Source: an uncultured Bacteroidales bacterium
GTDB lineage: Bacteria > Bacteroidota > Bacteroidia > Bacteroidales > Marinilabiliaceae
Direction of reading: 5' to 3'
DNA: 27,426 nucleotides
Assembly (NCBI GenBank): GCA_934725785.1
Contig: CAKVCS010000003.1
Span: 1-27,426 of the forward strand
Under the pieces are notes generated by a model. That model did no database searches. It was not told the origin of the DNA and was given only the letters and a program-made list of their open reading frames with translations. The position numbers and the translations under genes are program-made. Every line of letters begins with the position of its first letter. Position 1 is the first letter of the stretch. Shown here piece by piece: positions 7,842 through 15,388 of this stretch.

Positions 7842-8723
7842 ATGGGCAACGTCAGAGACAAGTACGTCCGCTTCGACTGGGCGATAAAGCGCCTCCTGCG
7901 CCAGAAGGCTAACTTCGTGGTCCTGGAGGGGTTCCTCAAGGTCTTCCTGGGCCAGGAGGTCACCATCATGGAGATCCTCGAGAGCGAGTCGAACCAGCAG
8001 ACGGAGGACGACAAGTTCAACCGAGTCGACATCAAGGCGCTCAACGAGCGCGGCGAGATAATAATAGTGGAGATACAGAACACCCGCGAGGTGTACTTCC
8101 TCGAGCGCATCCTCTACGGCGTGTCGAAGGCGATCACGGAGCACATAAGCCTTGGCAGCTCGTACTCCGCGGTGAAGAAGGTGTACTCGATTAGCATCCT
8201 GTACTTCGACCTTGGCCGTGGCGACGACTACCTGTACATAGGCCAGACGGACTTCAAGGGTGTCCACACCGGCGACCAGCTGCAGATAAGCCGCAAGGAG
8301 GAGGACGCGATAGTGTCCCGCCCCCCGTCGTCCATCTTCCCGACCTACTACCTGGTCCGCGTGAACAACTTCGACTCTGTCGCCGTCTCCCCCATGGAGG
8401 AGTGGATGCGCTACCTCAAGGAGGGCGTCATAGCGGACGGGACCCGCGCCCCCGGTCTGAGCGAGGCCCGGGAGCGCCTCCAGTACTACTCGATGAACGA
8501 AGAGGACCGCCACTCTTACGACGAGCACCTAAACGCCGTCATGATCCAGAACGACGTCCTCGGCAACGCCCGCGCCGAGGGGCGCGAGGAGGGGCTGGCC
8601 GAGGGTAGGCGCGCCCAGCAGGTCGCGTCCGCTATGGCCATGCTGTCGTCGGGGCTGCCCGCCGCGGATATAGCACGGTTCACCGGGCTGACGGAGGCCG
8701 AGGTCGAGTCGATCAGGGGCTGA
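7842..8723 (+). CDS. Rpn-family PD-(D/E)xK nuclease / putative transposase (PDDEXK_2)
   Basis: A 293-residue protein of the recombination-promoting nuclease family. The N-terminus (RFDWAIKRLLRQKANFVVLEGFL) matches the conserved opening of these proteins. The nuclease core shows D63 in RVDIKA followed by E77-I-Q79 in VEIQN, the D...ExQ form usual in this subfamily, where glutamine stands in place of the classical lysine. The helical C-terminus ends in GLPAADIARFTGLTEAEVESI, a short helix-turn motif often repeated in relatives. In E. coli RpnA such proteins are DNA endonucleases that increase RecA-independent recombination; the natural role is unsettled and phage-defence or selfish-element roles have been proposed. 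No terminal inverted repeats or target-site duplication are visible around it, so it does not look like a complete insertion sequence. It sits alone between the hsp20 terminator and a tRNA. Confidence 0.88.
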   Translation: MGNVRDKYVRFDWAIKRLLRQKANFVVLEGFLKVFLGQEVTIMEILESESNQQTEDDKFNRVDIKALNERGEIIIVEIQNTREVYFLERILYGVSKAITEHISLGSSYSAVKKVYSISILYFDLGRGDDYLYIGQTDFKGVHTGDQLQISRKEEDAIVSRPPSSIFPTYYLVRVNNFDSVAVSPMEEWMRYLKEGVIADGTRAPGLSEARERLQYYSMNEEDRHSYDEHLNAVMIQNDVLGNARAEGREEGLAEGRRAQQVASAMAMLSSGLPAADIARFTGLTEAEVESIRG

Positions 8724-8765
8724 ATCGCGCGCTTTGCGGTTGGCGGGAAAAAGAATGGGTCAGTT

Positions 8766-8797
8766 TTTGGAAAAATGGAATTATGTGCATATCTTTG
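8766..8797 (+). promoter_or_regulatory. Bacteroidota-type promoter of tRNA-Phe copy 2
   Basis: TTTG at 8766-8769, 20 bases, then TATCTTTG at 8790-8797, followed by CACTCGCAA as in copy 1. The tRNA begins 21 bases after the -7 box. Confidence 0.85.
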
Positions 8798-8818
8798 CAC
8801 TCGCAAACAAGACGGGAC

Positions 8819-8891
<73 letters not shown>

Positions 8892-8908
8892 CTATCGTGG
8901 CTTTAGCC

Positions 8909-8952
8909 AAACCCTCGCACCTGATTTTGGTGCGGGGTTTTTTTGTTTTTTT
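8909..8952 (+). terminator. Rho-independent terminator after tRNA-Phe copy 2
   Basis: AACCCTCGCACC pairs with GGTGCGGGGTT (one wobble and one mismatch or bulge) around TGATTT, followed by a long T-rich tract interrupted by a single G. The sequence differs from the terminator of copy 1 but is laid out the same way. The lyase gene begins 64 bases later. Confidence 0.88.
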
Positions 8953-9015
8953 GCGATGGTTCGCCGCGAGGCGGTCTCGCCGTACAATAGTTCATCACAT
9001 AAAGTTATACCACAA

Positions 9016-10722
9016 ATGCAAATAGTAAAATTTATCGTCTCGCTGAGCTTGGCCGCATACTTTTGCGCCGCGGCTTCTGCGCAGGCTCCGGCATTTCCCG
9101 GCGCCGAAGGTTACGCACGTTATGCTGTCTCGGGAGGCAGAGGCGGAAAGGTCATACACGTCACAAACCTCAACGACTCCGGCACGGGTTCGTTTCGCGC
9201 GGCCATCAATACCAAAGGGGCCAGGATCATTGTCTTTGACGTGGCCGGCTACATCGACCTCAAGTCGGATCTCGTAATATCAAACGGTGATGTCACTATT
9301 GCGGGTCAGACGGCGCCATCTCCAGGAGTCACGCTAAGGTACTACACCCTGCAAAACAAGGCGGACAATGTAATAATGCGTTTCATCAGGGTCCGCCGAA
9401 GCCAGGTGAAGGATGTTAACGATGGCGCCGACGCCACTTGGGGCCGCCAATGTAAAGGTGTGATTTTGGACCATTGCTCTTTCAGCTGGAGCATTGACGA
9501 GACGGCGTCTTATTACGACAACCGGGACTTCGCAATGCAGTGGTGCTCTGTATCAGAGAGTCTGAACGAGGCCGGGCATGACAAAGGCGGGCACGGCTAC
9601 GGAGGCATATGGGGTGGCAAGGGTGCGTCTTTCCACCACAACCTGATTGCTCACCACAACAACCGCACCCCGAGGATCAACAGCGCTCGATACGCCTGGG
9701 ACGGATACGACAAGACAAAGTACGACAACACGGTGGTCGCTGAGAGGGTGGATCTTCGCAATTGCGTGATATACAACTGGGGGACAGCCAACGGGGCCTA
9801 CGGGAACATGGGCGGGTATCTCAACATTGTCAATAATTACTACAAGGCAGGCCCGGCCACGAAGAACACTACGCGCGTGTTCCAGTGCTCGGTGGACGAC
9901 GGCACGAACAAAATAAAAAAGGGCACGATGGGCCAGTTCTACATCAAGGGCAACTACATGGCCTCGGTCAAAAAGGAGAACTATGACTGGGACGGCGTAA
10001 TAACCGATGGCGACAAGGATTTTACTTTTACCGATGCCGCGGGCTACTACGGGAAGGAGGGGGCTAAGCTCTCTATCAGGCTGTCGTCTGAGGTTGACGC
10101 CGACCTCTTAGGGTCGTCCACCACCACCCACACCGCCGCCGAGGCCTACGAGATGGTTCTCGACTACGTCGGGGCCTCGCTCTACCGCGACGATGTCGAC
10201 GCGCGCCATGCGGAGGAAGTCCGGACAGGGACGGCGACATACAAGGGTGTGGTAGGCTCTGGCATATTGGATAAGGTCAACGACCCGAACGGCGCGGCCG
10301 ACAGCTCCAAGCCGTCTTTCCCAGCGCTCGAGTCTACGTCACGCCCCTCGGGATTCGACTCTGATGGCGACGGGATGCCCGATGAGTGGGAGACGGCGCA
10401 CGGCCTGAACCCGAAGGATGCCACGGACGGTGTGGCCTATTCGCTCGACCCCAAGAGGTGGTACACCAACGTCGAGGTGTACATCAACGGCATTGTCGAG
10501 CATATAGTCAAGGCGCAGAATGAGGGCGCAGAGTCGGCTGTCGAGGAGTATTATCCGTCACCATCATCGTCGGCCGCAAAAAGACCTGTGTCGGCCGTGT
10601 CGGCGTTTGAATATTATACTCTGGGCGGAGCGAGGATAGCCGAGCCCGGCCATGGCGTTTCCGTACGCCGTACGATCTTCGCCGATGGGTCCGACGTGTC
10701 GGAACTTGTCATGAGGAAGTAA
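9016..10722 (+). CDS. Secreted PL1-like pectate lyase family protein
   Basis: A 568-residue exported protein that probably cleaves pectic homogalacturonan by beta-elimination. Residues 1-23 form a signal peptide ending CAAASAQ. The mature protein opens with PAFPGAEGYARYAVSGGRGG, the hallmark start of Bacteroidota PL1-like lyases. Parallel beta-helix features follow, including GRQCKGVILDHCSFSWSIDE, SFHHNLIAHHNNRTPRIN and VNNYYKAGP. Near residue 455, DSDGDGMPDEWE is a thrombospondin-type-3-like calcium-binding repeat. The last 40 residues (FEYYTLGGARI... to the end) resemble the short C-terminal tails found on many secreted Bacteroidota proteins. No lipobox is present, so it is not a lipoprotein. 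The start at 9016 was chosen because it gives the signal peptide; the frame stays open upstream into the tRNA. It has no SusC/D partner nearby. Substrate is inferred from the family. Confidence 0.87.
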   Translation: MQIVKFIVSLSLAAYFCAAASAQAPAFPGAEGYARYAVSGGRGGKVIHVTNLNDSGTGSFRAAINTKGARIIVFDVAGYIDLKSDLVISNGDVTIAGQTAPSPGVTLRYYTLQNKADNVIMRFIRVRRSQVKDVNDGADATWGRQCKGVILDHCSFSWSIDETASYYDNRDFAMQWCSVSESLNEAGHDKGGHGYGGIWGGKGASFHHNLIAHHNNRTPRINSARYAWDGYDKTKYDNTVVAERVDLRNCVIYNWGTANGAYGNMGGYLNIVNNYYKAGPATKNTTRVFQCSVDDGTNKIKKGTMGQFYIKGNYMASVKKENYDWDGVITDGDKDFTFTDAAGYYGKEGAKLSIRLSSEVDADLLGSSTTTHTAAEAYEMVLDYVGASLYRDDVDARHAEEVRTGTATYKGVVGSGILDKVNDPNGAADSSKPSFPALESTSRPSGFDSDGDGMPDEWETAHGLNPKDATDGVAYSLDPKRWYTNVEVYINGIVEHIVKAQNEGAESAVEEYYPSPSSSAAKRPVSAVSAFEYYTLGGARIAEPGHGVSVRRTIFADGSDVSELVMRK

Positions 10723-10750
10723 CAGGCTTAAGCGATATAAGCATAAAAGG

Positions 10751-10797
10751 AGCCAGAGGGCTGCGCACGCCAACCGTGGCGGCGCAGCCCTCTGGCT
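10751..10797. terminator. Long hairpin after the pectate lyase gene
   Basis: AGCCAGAGGGCTGCGC (10751-10766) pairs perfectly with GCGCAGCCCTCTGGCT (10782-10797); CGCCA and TGGCG extend the stem inside. It starts 29 bases after the lyase stop, as a terminator would, but no T-tract follows on the + strand. On the minus strand CCTTTTATG follows, so its direction is unclear. Confidence 0.6.
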
Positions 10798-10821
10798 GTG
10801 AGCGCCCGGCCAAAACAGAAA

Positions 10822-10849
10822 GTGCGGGGTGTCTCACGACATCCCGCAC
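10822..10849. repeat. 12-bp inverted repeat upstream of polA
   Basis: GTGCGGGGTGTC (10822-10833) pairs with GACATCCCGCAC (10838-10849) around TCAC. No T-tract follows on the + strand; on the minus strand TTTCTGTTTTGG follows, so it would work better as a minus-strand terminator, though no minus-strand gene is seen here. Confidence 0.6.
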
Positions 10850-10929
10850 CCGTGAAATTAATCACCAAACACACTTATCAACTAATCAACGAAAAACTAT
10901 TTTCTCTCTGTTTTCTGTGCTGTCTTACG

Positions 10930-10960
10930 GTCGCTTGGCGGCCAAGGTTGCGACTTTTTT
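10930..10960 (+). terminator. Terminator-like hairpin in the polA upstream region
   Basis: GTCG and CTTGG pair with CCAAG and CGAC around CGG, with a four-base bulge on the 3' side, followed directly by TTTTTTATTTTTAT. It lies 208 bases after the lyase stop and 100 bases before polA. It may end a small RNA, or act as an attenuator for polA. Confidence 0.5.
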
Positions 10961-11060
10961 ATTTTTATCGGCCGTTTCTTTACCGTCACGCCATTTTTCT
11001 TTACTTTCGTCTCGTGCGTGCGTTTATCGCCCGACACCTTAACATCAAACACCCGTCCCC

Positions 11061-13853
11061 TTGGTCAATATTTTTCTCATAGACGCCTATGCGATGATTT
11101 ACCGCGCGTATTTCGCCTTTTTGCGAGCGCCGAGGGTGAACTCGAAAGGTGTCAACACCTCGCCTATTTACGGTTTCATCTCGTCGTTTACCGACTTGGT
11201 TCTCAAGAGGAGGCCCGATTTCGCGGCAGTGGCGTTCGACCTCCATGGCCCCACGTTCCGTCACGACTTGTATCCTGACTATAAGGCGAACCGCGACGCT
11301 CAGCCCGAGGACATATCCGCAGCCATGCCCTACATCCACCGTTTTGTGAACGCGCTCGGCATTGTCGAGGCGTCGTGCCAAGGATACGAGGCCGACGACG
11401 TGGTGGGTACGCTCGCCTCGCGTTTCGCCTCTGAGGGGAGGAATGTGGTGATGGTCACTCCCGACAAGGACTACGCTCAGCTCGTCAGGCCAGGGGTCTC
11501 TATGCTCCGACCGCACACCGGCGGTGAACCCGAGATGCTCGACGTGGCGGGCGTCTGCGAGCGGTTCGGCGTCAAGAGGCCTGAGCAGGTTATTGACATG
11601 CTCGGGCTTTGGGGCGATGCCTCGGACAACATACCGGGATGTCCGGGAATAGGGGAGAAAAGGGCAAAGGAGCTCATCGAAGCCTATGATTCCATAAGCG
11701 GGATCTATGAGCACATTGACGACCTCAAGGGCAAGATGAGGGAGAGGTTCATCGTGAACAAGGAGCAGGTGATGCTCTCCCGCCGGCTCGCCACCATAGT
11801 TACCGACGCGCCAATACCCATGCCGCTCGATAATCTCAAGATGTCCGAGCCGGACTGGGCCGGGCTCGACGACCTCTTCCGCGAGCTCGAGATAAAGTCT
11901 CTCGCGGACCGCATAAAACAGGCACTCGGTTTCGCCGCTCCACCTACAGCCGCGAGGGCTGTTGACGTACAGCCTTCGCTCTTCGACTTCGCGTCTGCCG
12001 ATGGCGTGCCGGGGGCAGACGTCCCTGTTGGCGAAGGGCGCTCTTCTTTGAGCGATTATGCCCACACGTTCACGCTCGTTAAGACTGCGGGCGAGGTGGA
12101 CGCCCTGCGTGAGAGGCTCATGGACTCCGACATCCTCTGCTTCGACACCGAGACCACGTCGGTCGACGCTTCCTCTTCCGCCCGCATTGTGGGGCTCTCT
12201 GTAGCCGTGAAGCCCGGCGAGGCCTGGTTCGTCCGCCTGCCCGCCGATGATGCCGAGGCGCGGGCTCTGCTCGCGAAGTTGGCCCCCGCGTTCGAGCGCG
12301 AGGATACTGTCAAGGTGGGGCAGAACATGAAATTCGATGTCATGGTGCTCAGTCGCTACGGTGTCGAGGTGCGAGGCCCTTGGTTCGACACCATGATTGC
12401 CCACTTCCTCCTCTTCCCCGGCCGAAAGCACAATATGGACGACATGGCCGAGGAGCTCTTGGCGTACCGGACCATTCACATAGAGGAGGTCATAGGGGCG
12501 GGGACGCAACAGAAGTCCATGGCGGACGTGCCTGATGATCGTCTTTTGGACTACGCCGCGGAGGATGCGGAGGTCACGCTGCGTCTCTACGGCAAGCTGT
12601 CTCCACTCGTCGAGGCCGATGCCGACGTGGCACGGGTGTTCCGCGACGTCGATATGCCGCTCGTGCCCGTCCTCGCGGATATGGAGCTTGCGGGCGTGGC
12701 GCTCGACACGGCCGCGCTCGACGCTTACGCTGGCTACCTGCGCAAGCGCATTTCAGACGTCGAACGCGCCATATTCGCGGCAGCTGGCGGAGAGTTCAAC
12801 GTGGCGAGCCCCAAGCAGGTGGGCGAAGTGCTTTTCGAGCGTCTCAAGATTGACCCGTCGGCCAAGAAGACCAAGACGGGCGGATACGTTACCAACGAGG
12901 ACACCCTGCAAAAGTTAGCGCACGAGAACCCCATAGTGGCCGACATAATAACATACCGAGGCCTCAACAAGCTGCTCGGAACTTACGCCGAGGCCCTGCC
13001 CAAGCTGGTCAACCCGCAGACGGGCAGGATTCACACATCGTTCAACCAGACGGTGGTGGTGACGGGAAGGCTCTCCAGCTCCAACCCCAACCTGCAGAAC
13101 ATCCCCATCCGCGATGACGACGGGAAGAGGGTGCGCGAGTGTTTTGTCGCTAAGCCAGGCTGCAAGATAGTGTCGGCGGACTATTCGCAGGTCGAGCTGC
13201 GCCTCATGGCGCACTTCAGCCAAGACGGGCACCTGCTCGCCGCTTTCCGGAGGGGTGAGGACATCCATTCCGCCACGGCTGCCAAAATCTACGGAGTCCC
13301 GCTCGCGGACGTCACACCCGACCAGAGGCGGAGGGCTAAGACCGCTAATTTCGGCATCATATACGGAATCTCCGCCTTTGGCCTCGCCGAGAGGCTCGAC
13401 ATCCCGCGCAAGGAGGCCAAAGAGCTGATTGACGGATATTTCGCCAACTTCCCAGGGGTCAAGGCATACATGGACAAGTGTGTGGCCGACGCGCGGGCGA
13501 CGGGGGTCGTTAAGACGCTCTACGGCCGCAGGCGCGAATTGCCGGACATCAACTCGCGCAACCAGGTGGTCCGAGGCGTGGCGGAGCGAAACGCCATCAA
13601 CGCGCCCATCCAGGGCACCGCGGCCGACATTATTAAGATTGCCATGGCCCATGTGCATGACGTCCTCAAGGAGGGCGGCTTCAAGGCGCGTATGATACTC
13701 CAGGTGCACGACGAGCTCGTGCTCGAGGTCCCAATCGACGAGGTCGAGGCGGTCTCGGCCCTTGTCAAGGAGAAGATGGAGTCCGCGGCGCAGCTGTCGG
13801 TGCCGCTCACGGCCGAGGTCGGGGTGGGAGACAACTGGCTGCAAGCGCACTGA
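11061..13853 (+). CDS. polA: DNA polymerase I
   Basis: A 930-residue, full-length repair and Okazaki-fragment polymerase. The N-terminal 5'-3' exonuclease domain (about 1-290) opens with FLIDAYAMIYRAYFAF and includes EADDVVGTLA and the helix-hairpin-helix GCPGIGEKRA. The 3'-5' exonuclease domain (about 325-520) keeps D362 and E364 in FDTETTS, so proofreading should be active. The polymerase domain has motif A with D707 (DYSQVELR), motif B RRAKTANFGIIYG, and motif C with D884 (VHDELV). The start must be TTG at 11061: a stop codon lies seven codons upstream in frame with no other start between, and the next ATG would cut into the conserved DAYAMIYR motif. hflX follows 50 bases downstream with no terminator between them, so the two may be co-transcribed. 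Confidence 0.97.
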   Translation: MVNIFLIDAYAMIYRAYFAFLRAPRVNSKGVNTSPIYGFISSFTDLVLKRRPDFAAVAFDLHGPTFRHDLYPDYKANRDAQPEDISAAMPYIHRFVNALGIVEASCQGYEADDVVGTLASRFASEGRNVVMVTPDKDYAQLVRPGVSMLRPHTGGEPEMLDVAGVCERFGVKRPEQVIDMLGLWGDASDNIPGCPGIGEKRAKELIEAYDSISGIYEHIDDLKGKMRERFIVNKEQVMLSRRLATIVTDAPIPMPLDNLKMSEPDWAGLDDLFRELEIKSLADRIKQALGFAAPPTAARAVDVQPSLFDFASADGVPGADVPVGEGRSSLSDYAHTFTLVKTAGEVDALRERLMDSDILCFDTETTSVDASSSARIVGLSVAVKPGEAWFVRLPADDAEARALLAKLAPAFEREDTVKVGQNMKFDVMVLSRYGVEVRGPWFDTMIAHFLLFPGRKHNMDDMAEELLAYRTIHIEEVIGAGTQQKSMADVPDDRLLDYAAEDAEVTLRLYGKLSPLVEADADVARVFRDVDMPLVPVLADMELAGVALDTAALDAYAGYLRKRISDVERAIFAAAGGEFNVASPKQVGEVLFERLKIDPSAKKTKTGGYVTNEDTLQKLAHENPIVADIITYRGLNKLLGTYAEALPKLVNPQTGRIHTSFNQTVVVTGRLSSSNPNLQNIPIRDDDGKRVRECFVAKPGCKIVSADYSQVELRLMAHFSQDGHLLAAFRRGEDIHSATAAKIYGVPLADVTPDQRRRAKTANFGIIYGISAFGLAERLDIPRKEAKELIDGYFANFPGVKAYMDKCVADARATGVVKTLYGRRRELPDINSRNQVVRGVAERNAINAPIQGTAADIIKIAMAHVHDVLKEGGFKARMILQVHDELVLEVPIDEVEAVSALVKEKMESAAQLSVPLTAEVGVGDNWLQAH

Positions 13854-13903
13854 CGCCAGGCCTGGTAGCGCTTTATTCGTATCATTAAGAACACATTACT
13901 ACA

Positions 13904-15124
13904 TTGATAGAGATTGCAGAAATGGCCAACGAGCGCGAGAAGGTGGTCCTCTTCGCGGTCCGGACGCCAGCGACGTCGGCACGACAAGTTGCCGACTACC
14001 TCGACGAGCTCGCCTTCCTCGCCGAGACGGCGGGAGCAGAGACTCTCGCGCGGTTCACTCAGAACCTCCAAATGCCAGACTCGCGCTCTTACCTCGGGTC
14101 GGGCAAAATAGCCGAGGTGCGCCAGTTCGTGGAGGATAACGAGATCGACGCCGCGATATGCGACGACGAGCTGAGCCCGGCCCAGCAGAAGAACCTTGAG
14201 AACGGGCTCGGAGTCCGCGTCATGGACAGGACGAGCCTCATACTCGACATCTTCGCAAGCCGGGCGCGCTCCGCCCACGCCAAGACGCAGGTCGAGCTGG
14301 CGCAATACCAGTATCTCCTGCCCAGGCTGACAAGGCTGTGGACACACCTCGAGAGGCAGAAGGGCGGCATCGGCATGCGTGGACCGGGCGAGAAGCAGAT
14401 CGAGACCGACCGCCGTATCGTACTCGACCGCATCGCCCTCCTCAAGGAGGAGCTGAGGCACATCGACCGGCAGATGAACACGCAGAGGCAGAACAGGGGC
14501 AAGATGGTCCGAGTGGCGCTCGTCGGATACACCAATGTCGGCAAGAGCACACTCATGAACGCGCTCTCCAAAAGCAGCGTCTTCGCCGAGAACAAGCTCT
14601 TCGCGACGCTCGACACCACGGTCCGCAAGGTCGTCATAGACAACCTGCCTTTCCTCATGGCGGACACCGTGGGTTTCATACGCAAGCTCCCGACGCATCT
14701 CGTCGAGAGCTTCAAGTCCACGCTCGACGAGGTCCGGGAGGCCGACTTGCTGCTGCACGTGGTGGACATCTCACACCCGGCCTTCGAGCAGCAGATTGAG
14801 GTGGTCGATAAGACCCTCGAAGACCTCAATTGCTCCGACAAGCCGTCAGTGGTCGTCTTCAACAAGGTCGACGCCTTCTCCTACACTCCGAAGGACGCCG
14901 ACGACCTCACACCGGCAACACGCGAGAACATATCGCTCGACGACCTCAAGAAAACCTGGATGGCCAAGGACAGGAAGAGCATCTTCATCTCGGCAAAAGA
15001 CAAGACTAACTTCGAAGAGCTCAGGCAGATGGTATACTCGGAGGTGAGGCGCATACACACGCGGCGGTTCCCGTACAACGACTTCCTCTACGAGACCGTG
15101 GACGACCAGCAGGCGCAAGGCTGA
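13904..15124 (+). CDS. hflX: Ribosome-associated GTPase HflX
   Basis: A 406-residue GTPase that splits stalled or hibernating ribosomes after stress. The N-terminal HflX domain (about 10-195) includes SYLGSGKIAEV, VMDRTSLILDIFA and the glycine-rich GGIGMRGPGEKQIE, followed by a helical linker. The G domain carries G1 GYTNVGKST (G208-T216), G3 DTVGF, and G4 NKVD. A short C-terminal domain ends the protein. The longest frame starts at TTG 13904 (MIEIAEMANE); an ATG at 13922 gives a protein six residues shorter. The longer version matches the usual distance from the N-terminus to the first beta-strand better, but either start is possible. A clear terminator follows. Confidence 0.95.
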   Translation: MIEIAEMANEREKVVLFAVRTPATSARQVADYLDELAFLAETAGAETLARFTQNLQMPDSRSYLGSGKIAEVRQFVEDNEIDAAICDDELSPAQQKNLENGLGVRVMDRTSLILDIFASRARSAHAKTQVELAQYQYLLPRLTRLWTHLERQKGGIGMRGPGEKQIETDRRIVLDRIALLKEELRHIDRQMNTQRQNRGKMVRVALVGYTNVGKSTLMNALSKSSVFAENKLFATLDTTVRKVVIDNLPFLMADTVGFIRKLPTHLVESFKSTLDEVREADLLLHVVDISHPAFEQQIEVVDKTLEDLNCSDKPSVVVFNKVDAFSYTPKDADDLTPATRENISLDDLKKTWMAKDRKSIFISAKDKTNFEELRQMVYSEVRRIHTRRFPYNDFLYETVDDQQAQG

Positions 15125-15158
15125 CGACGTCCTGTGACATGCAGGGCGCGAGGCAATG

Positions 15159-15195
15159 GCGGCGTCGGCATTTCGGCCGATGCCGCTTTATTTTT
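15159..15195 (+). terminator. Terminator of hflX
   Basis: GCGGCGTCGGC (15159-15169) pairs with GCCGATGCCGC (15176-15186), with one wobble, around ATTTCG, followed by TTTATTTTT. Confidence 0.93.
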
Positions 15196-15294
15196 GCATT
15201 TAATAGTGACGGTTTCGCAATGCGTCAAAAAATGGCGCATAGAAAGTTTTAAAAAATATCCCAAGTGTGCCACGAGATGAAACAGCCTTGGCGT

Positions 15295-15302
15295 TATCTT
15301 TG
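15295..15302 (+). promoter_or_regulatory. -7 box of the recA promoter
   Basis: TATCTTTG followed by GCAC resembles the tRNA promoters at 4113 and 8790. No clear TTTG is found 19-20 bases upstream, so the -33 element is weak or absent. The recA leader would be about 80 bases. A 5-bp inverted repeat (ATGCG ... CGCAT, 15219-15239) lies upstream. Confidence 0.6.
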
Positions 15303-15388
15303 CACTGTCGGACGAGAATGGCGGGCACACGCCTCGCGCGTCGCGGCAAAGAGGACAATAAACCGAAACGATAAAAACGTACATATCA

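Larger units (their letters stand above)
10723..11060 (+). other. Structured intergenic region between pectate lyase and polA
   Basis: There is no credible protein gene. Three stem-loops lie in order: a 16-bp perfect stem with a further 5-bp inner stem (10751-10797), a 12-bp stem with one wobble (10822-10849), and a terminator-like hairpin with a T6 tract (10930-10960). The stretch between the second and third is A/T-rich and unstructured. Short frames that run across the whole region have no recognisable domain and cross all three hairpins, so they are probably not translated. Confidence 0.6.

Noticed and set aside
7798..8818. The Rpn gene as a complete insertion sequence
   Set aside because: I found no terminal inverted repeats or target-site duplication around the gene; the inverted repeat upstream has no partner downstream.
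10922..11023. A lysine-rich minus-strand stretch (ending KKVATLAAKRP) that looks like a ribosomal-protein tail
   Set aside because: It has no start codon after an in-frame stop and is only about 33 codons long.
10776..11082. Short + strand frames (88 and 94 codons) between the lyase and polA
   Set aside because: They run through several strong hairpins, have no domain or plausible start context, and overlap the polA start.
11001..12509. A 502-codon open frame on the minus strand opposite polA
   Set aside because: It is a codon-bias shadow of polA; the composition (His, Arg and Glu rich) is unlike the real proteins here, and it has no upstream signals.
15219..15239. A LexA-type operator upstream of recA
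   Set aside because: The only inverted repeat (ATGCG ... CGCAT) is short and matches no SOS box that I can name; it is recorded only as part of the promoter entry.
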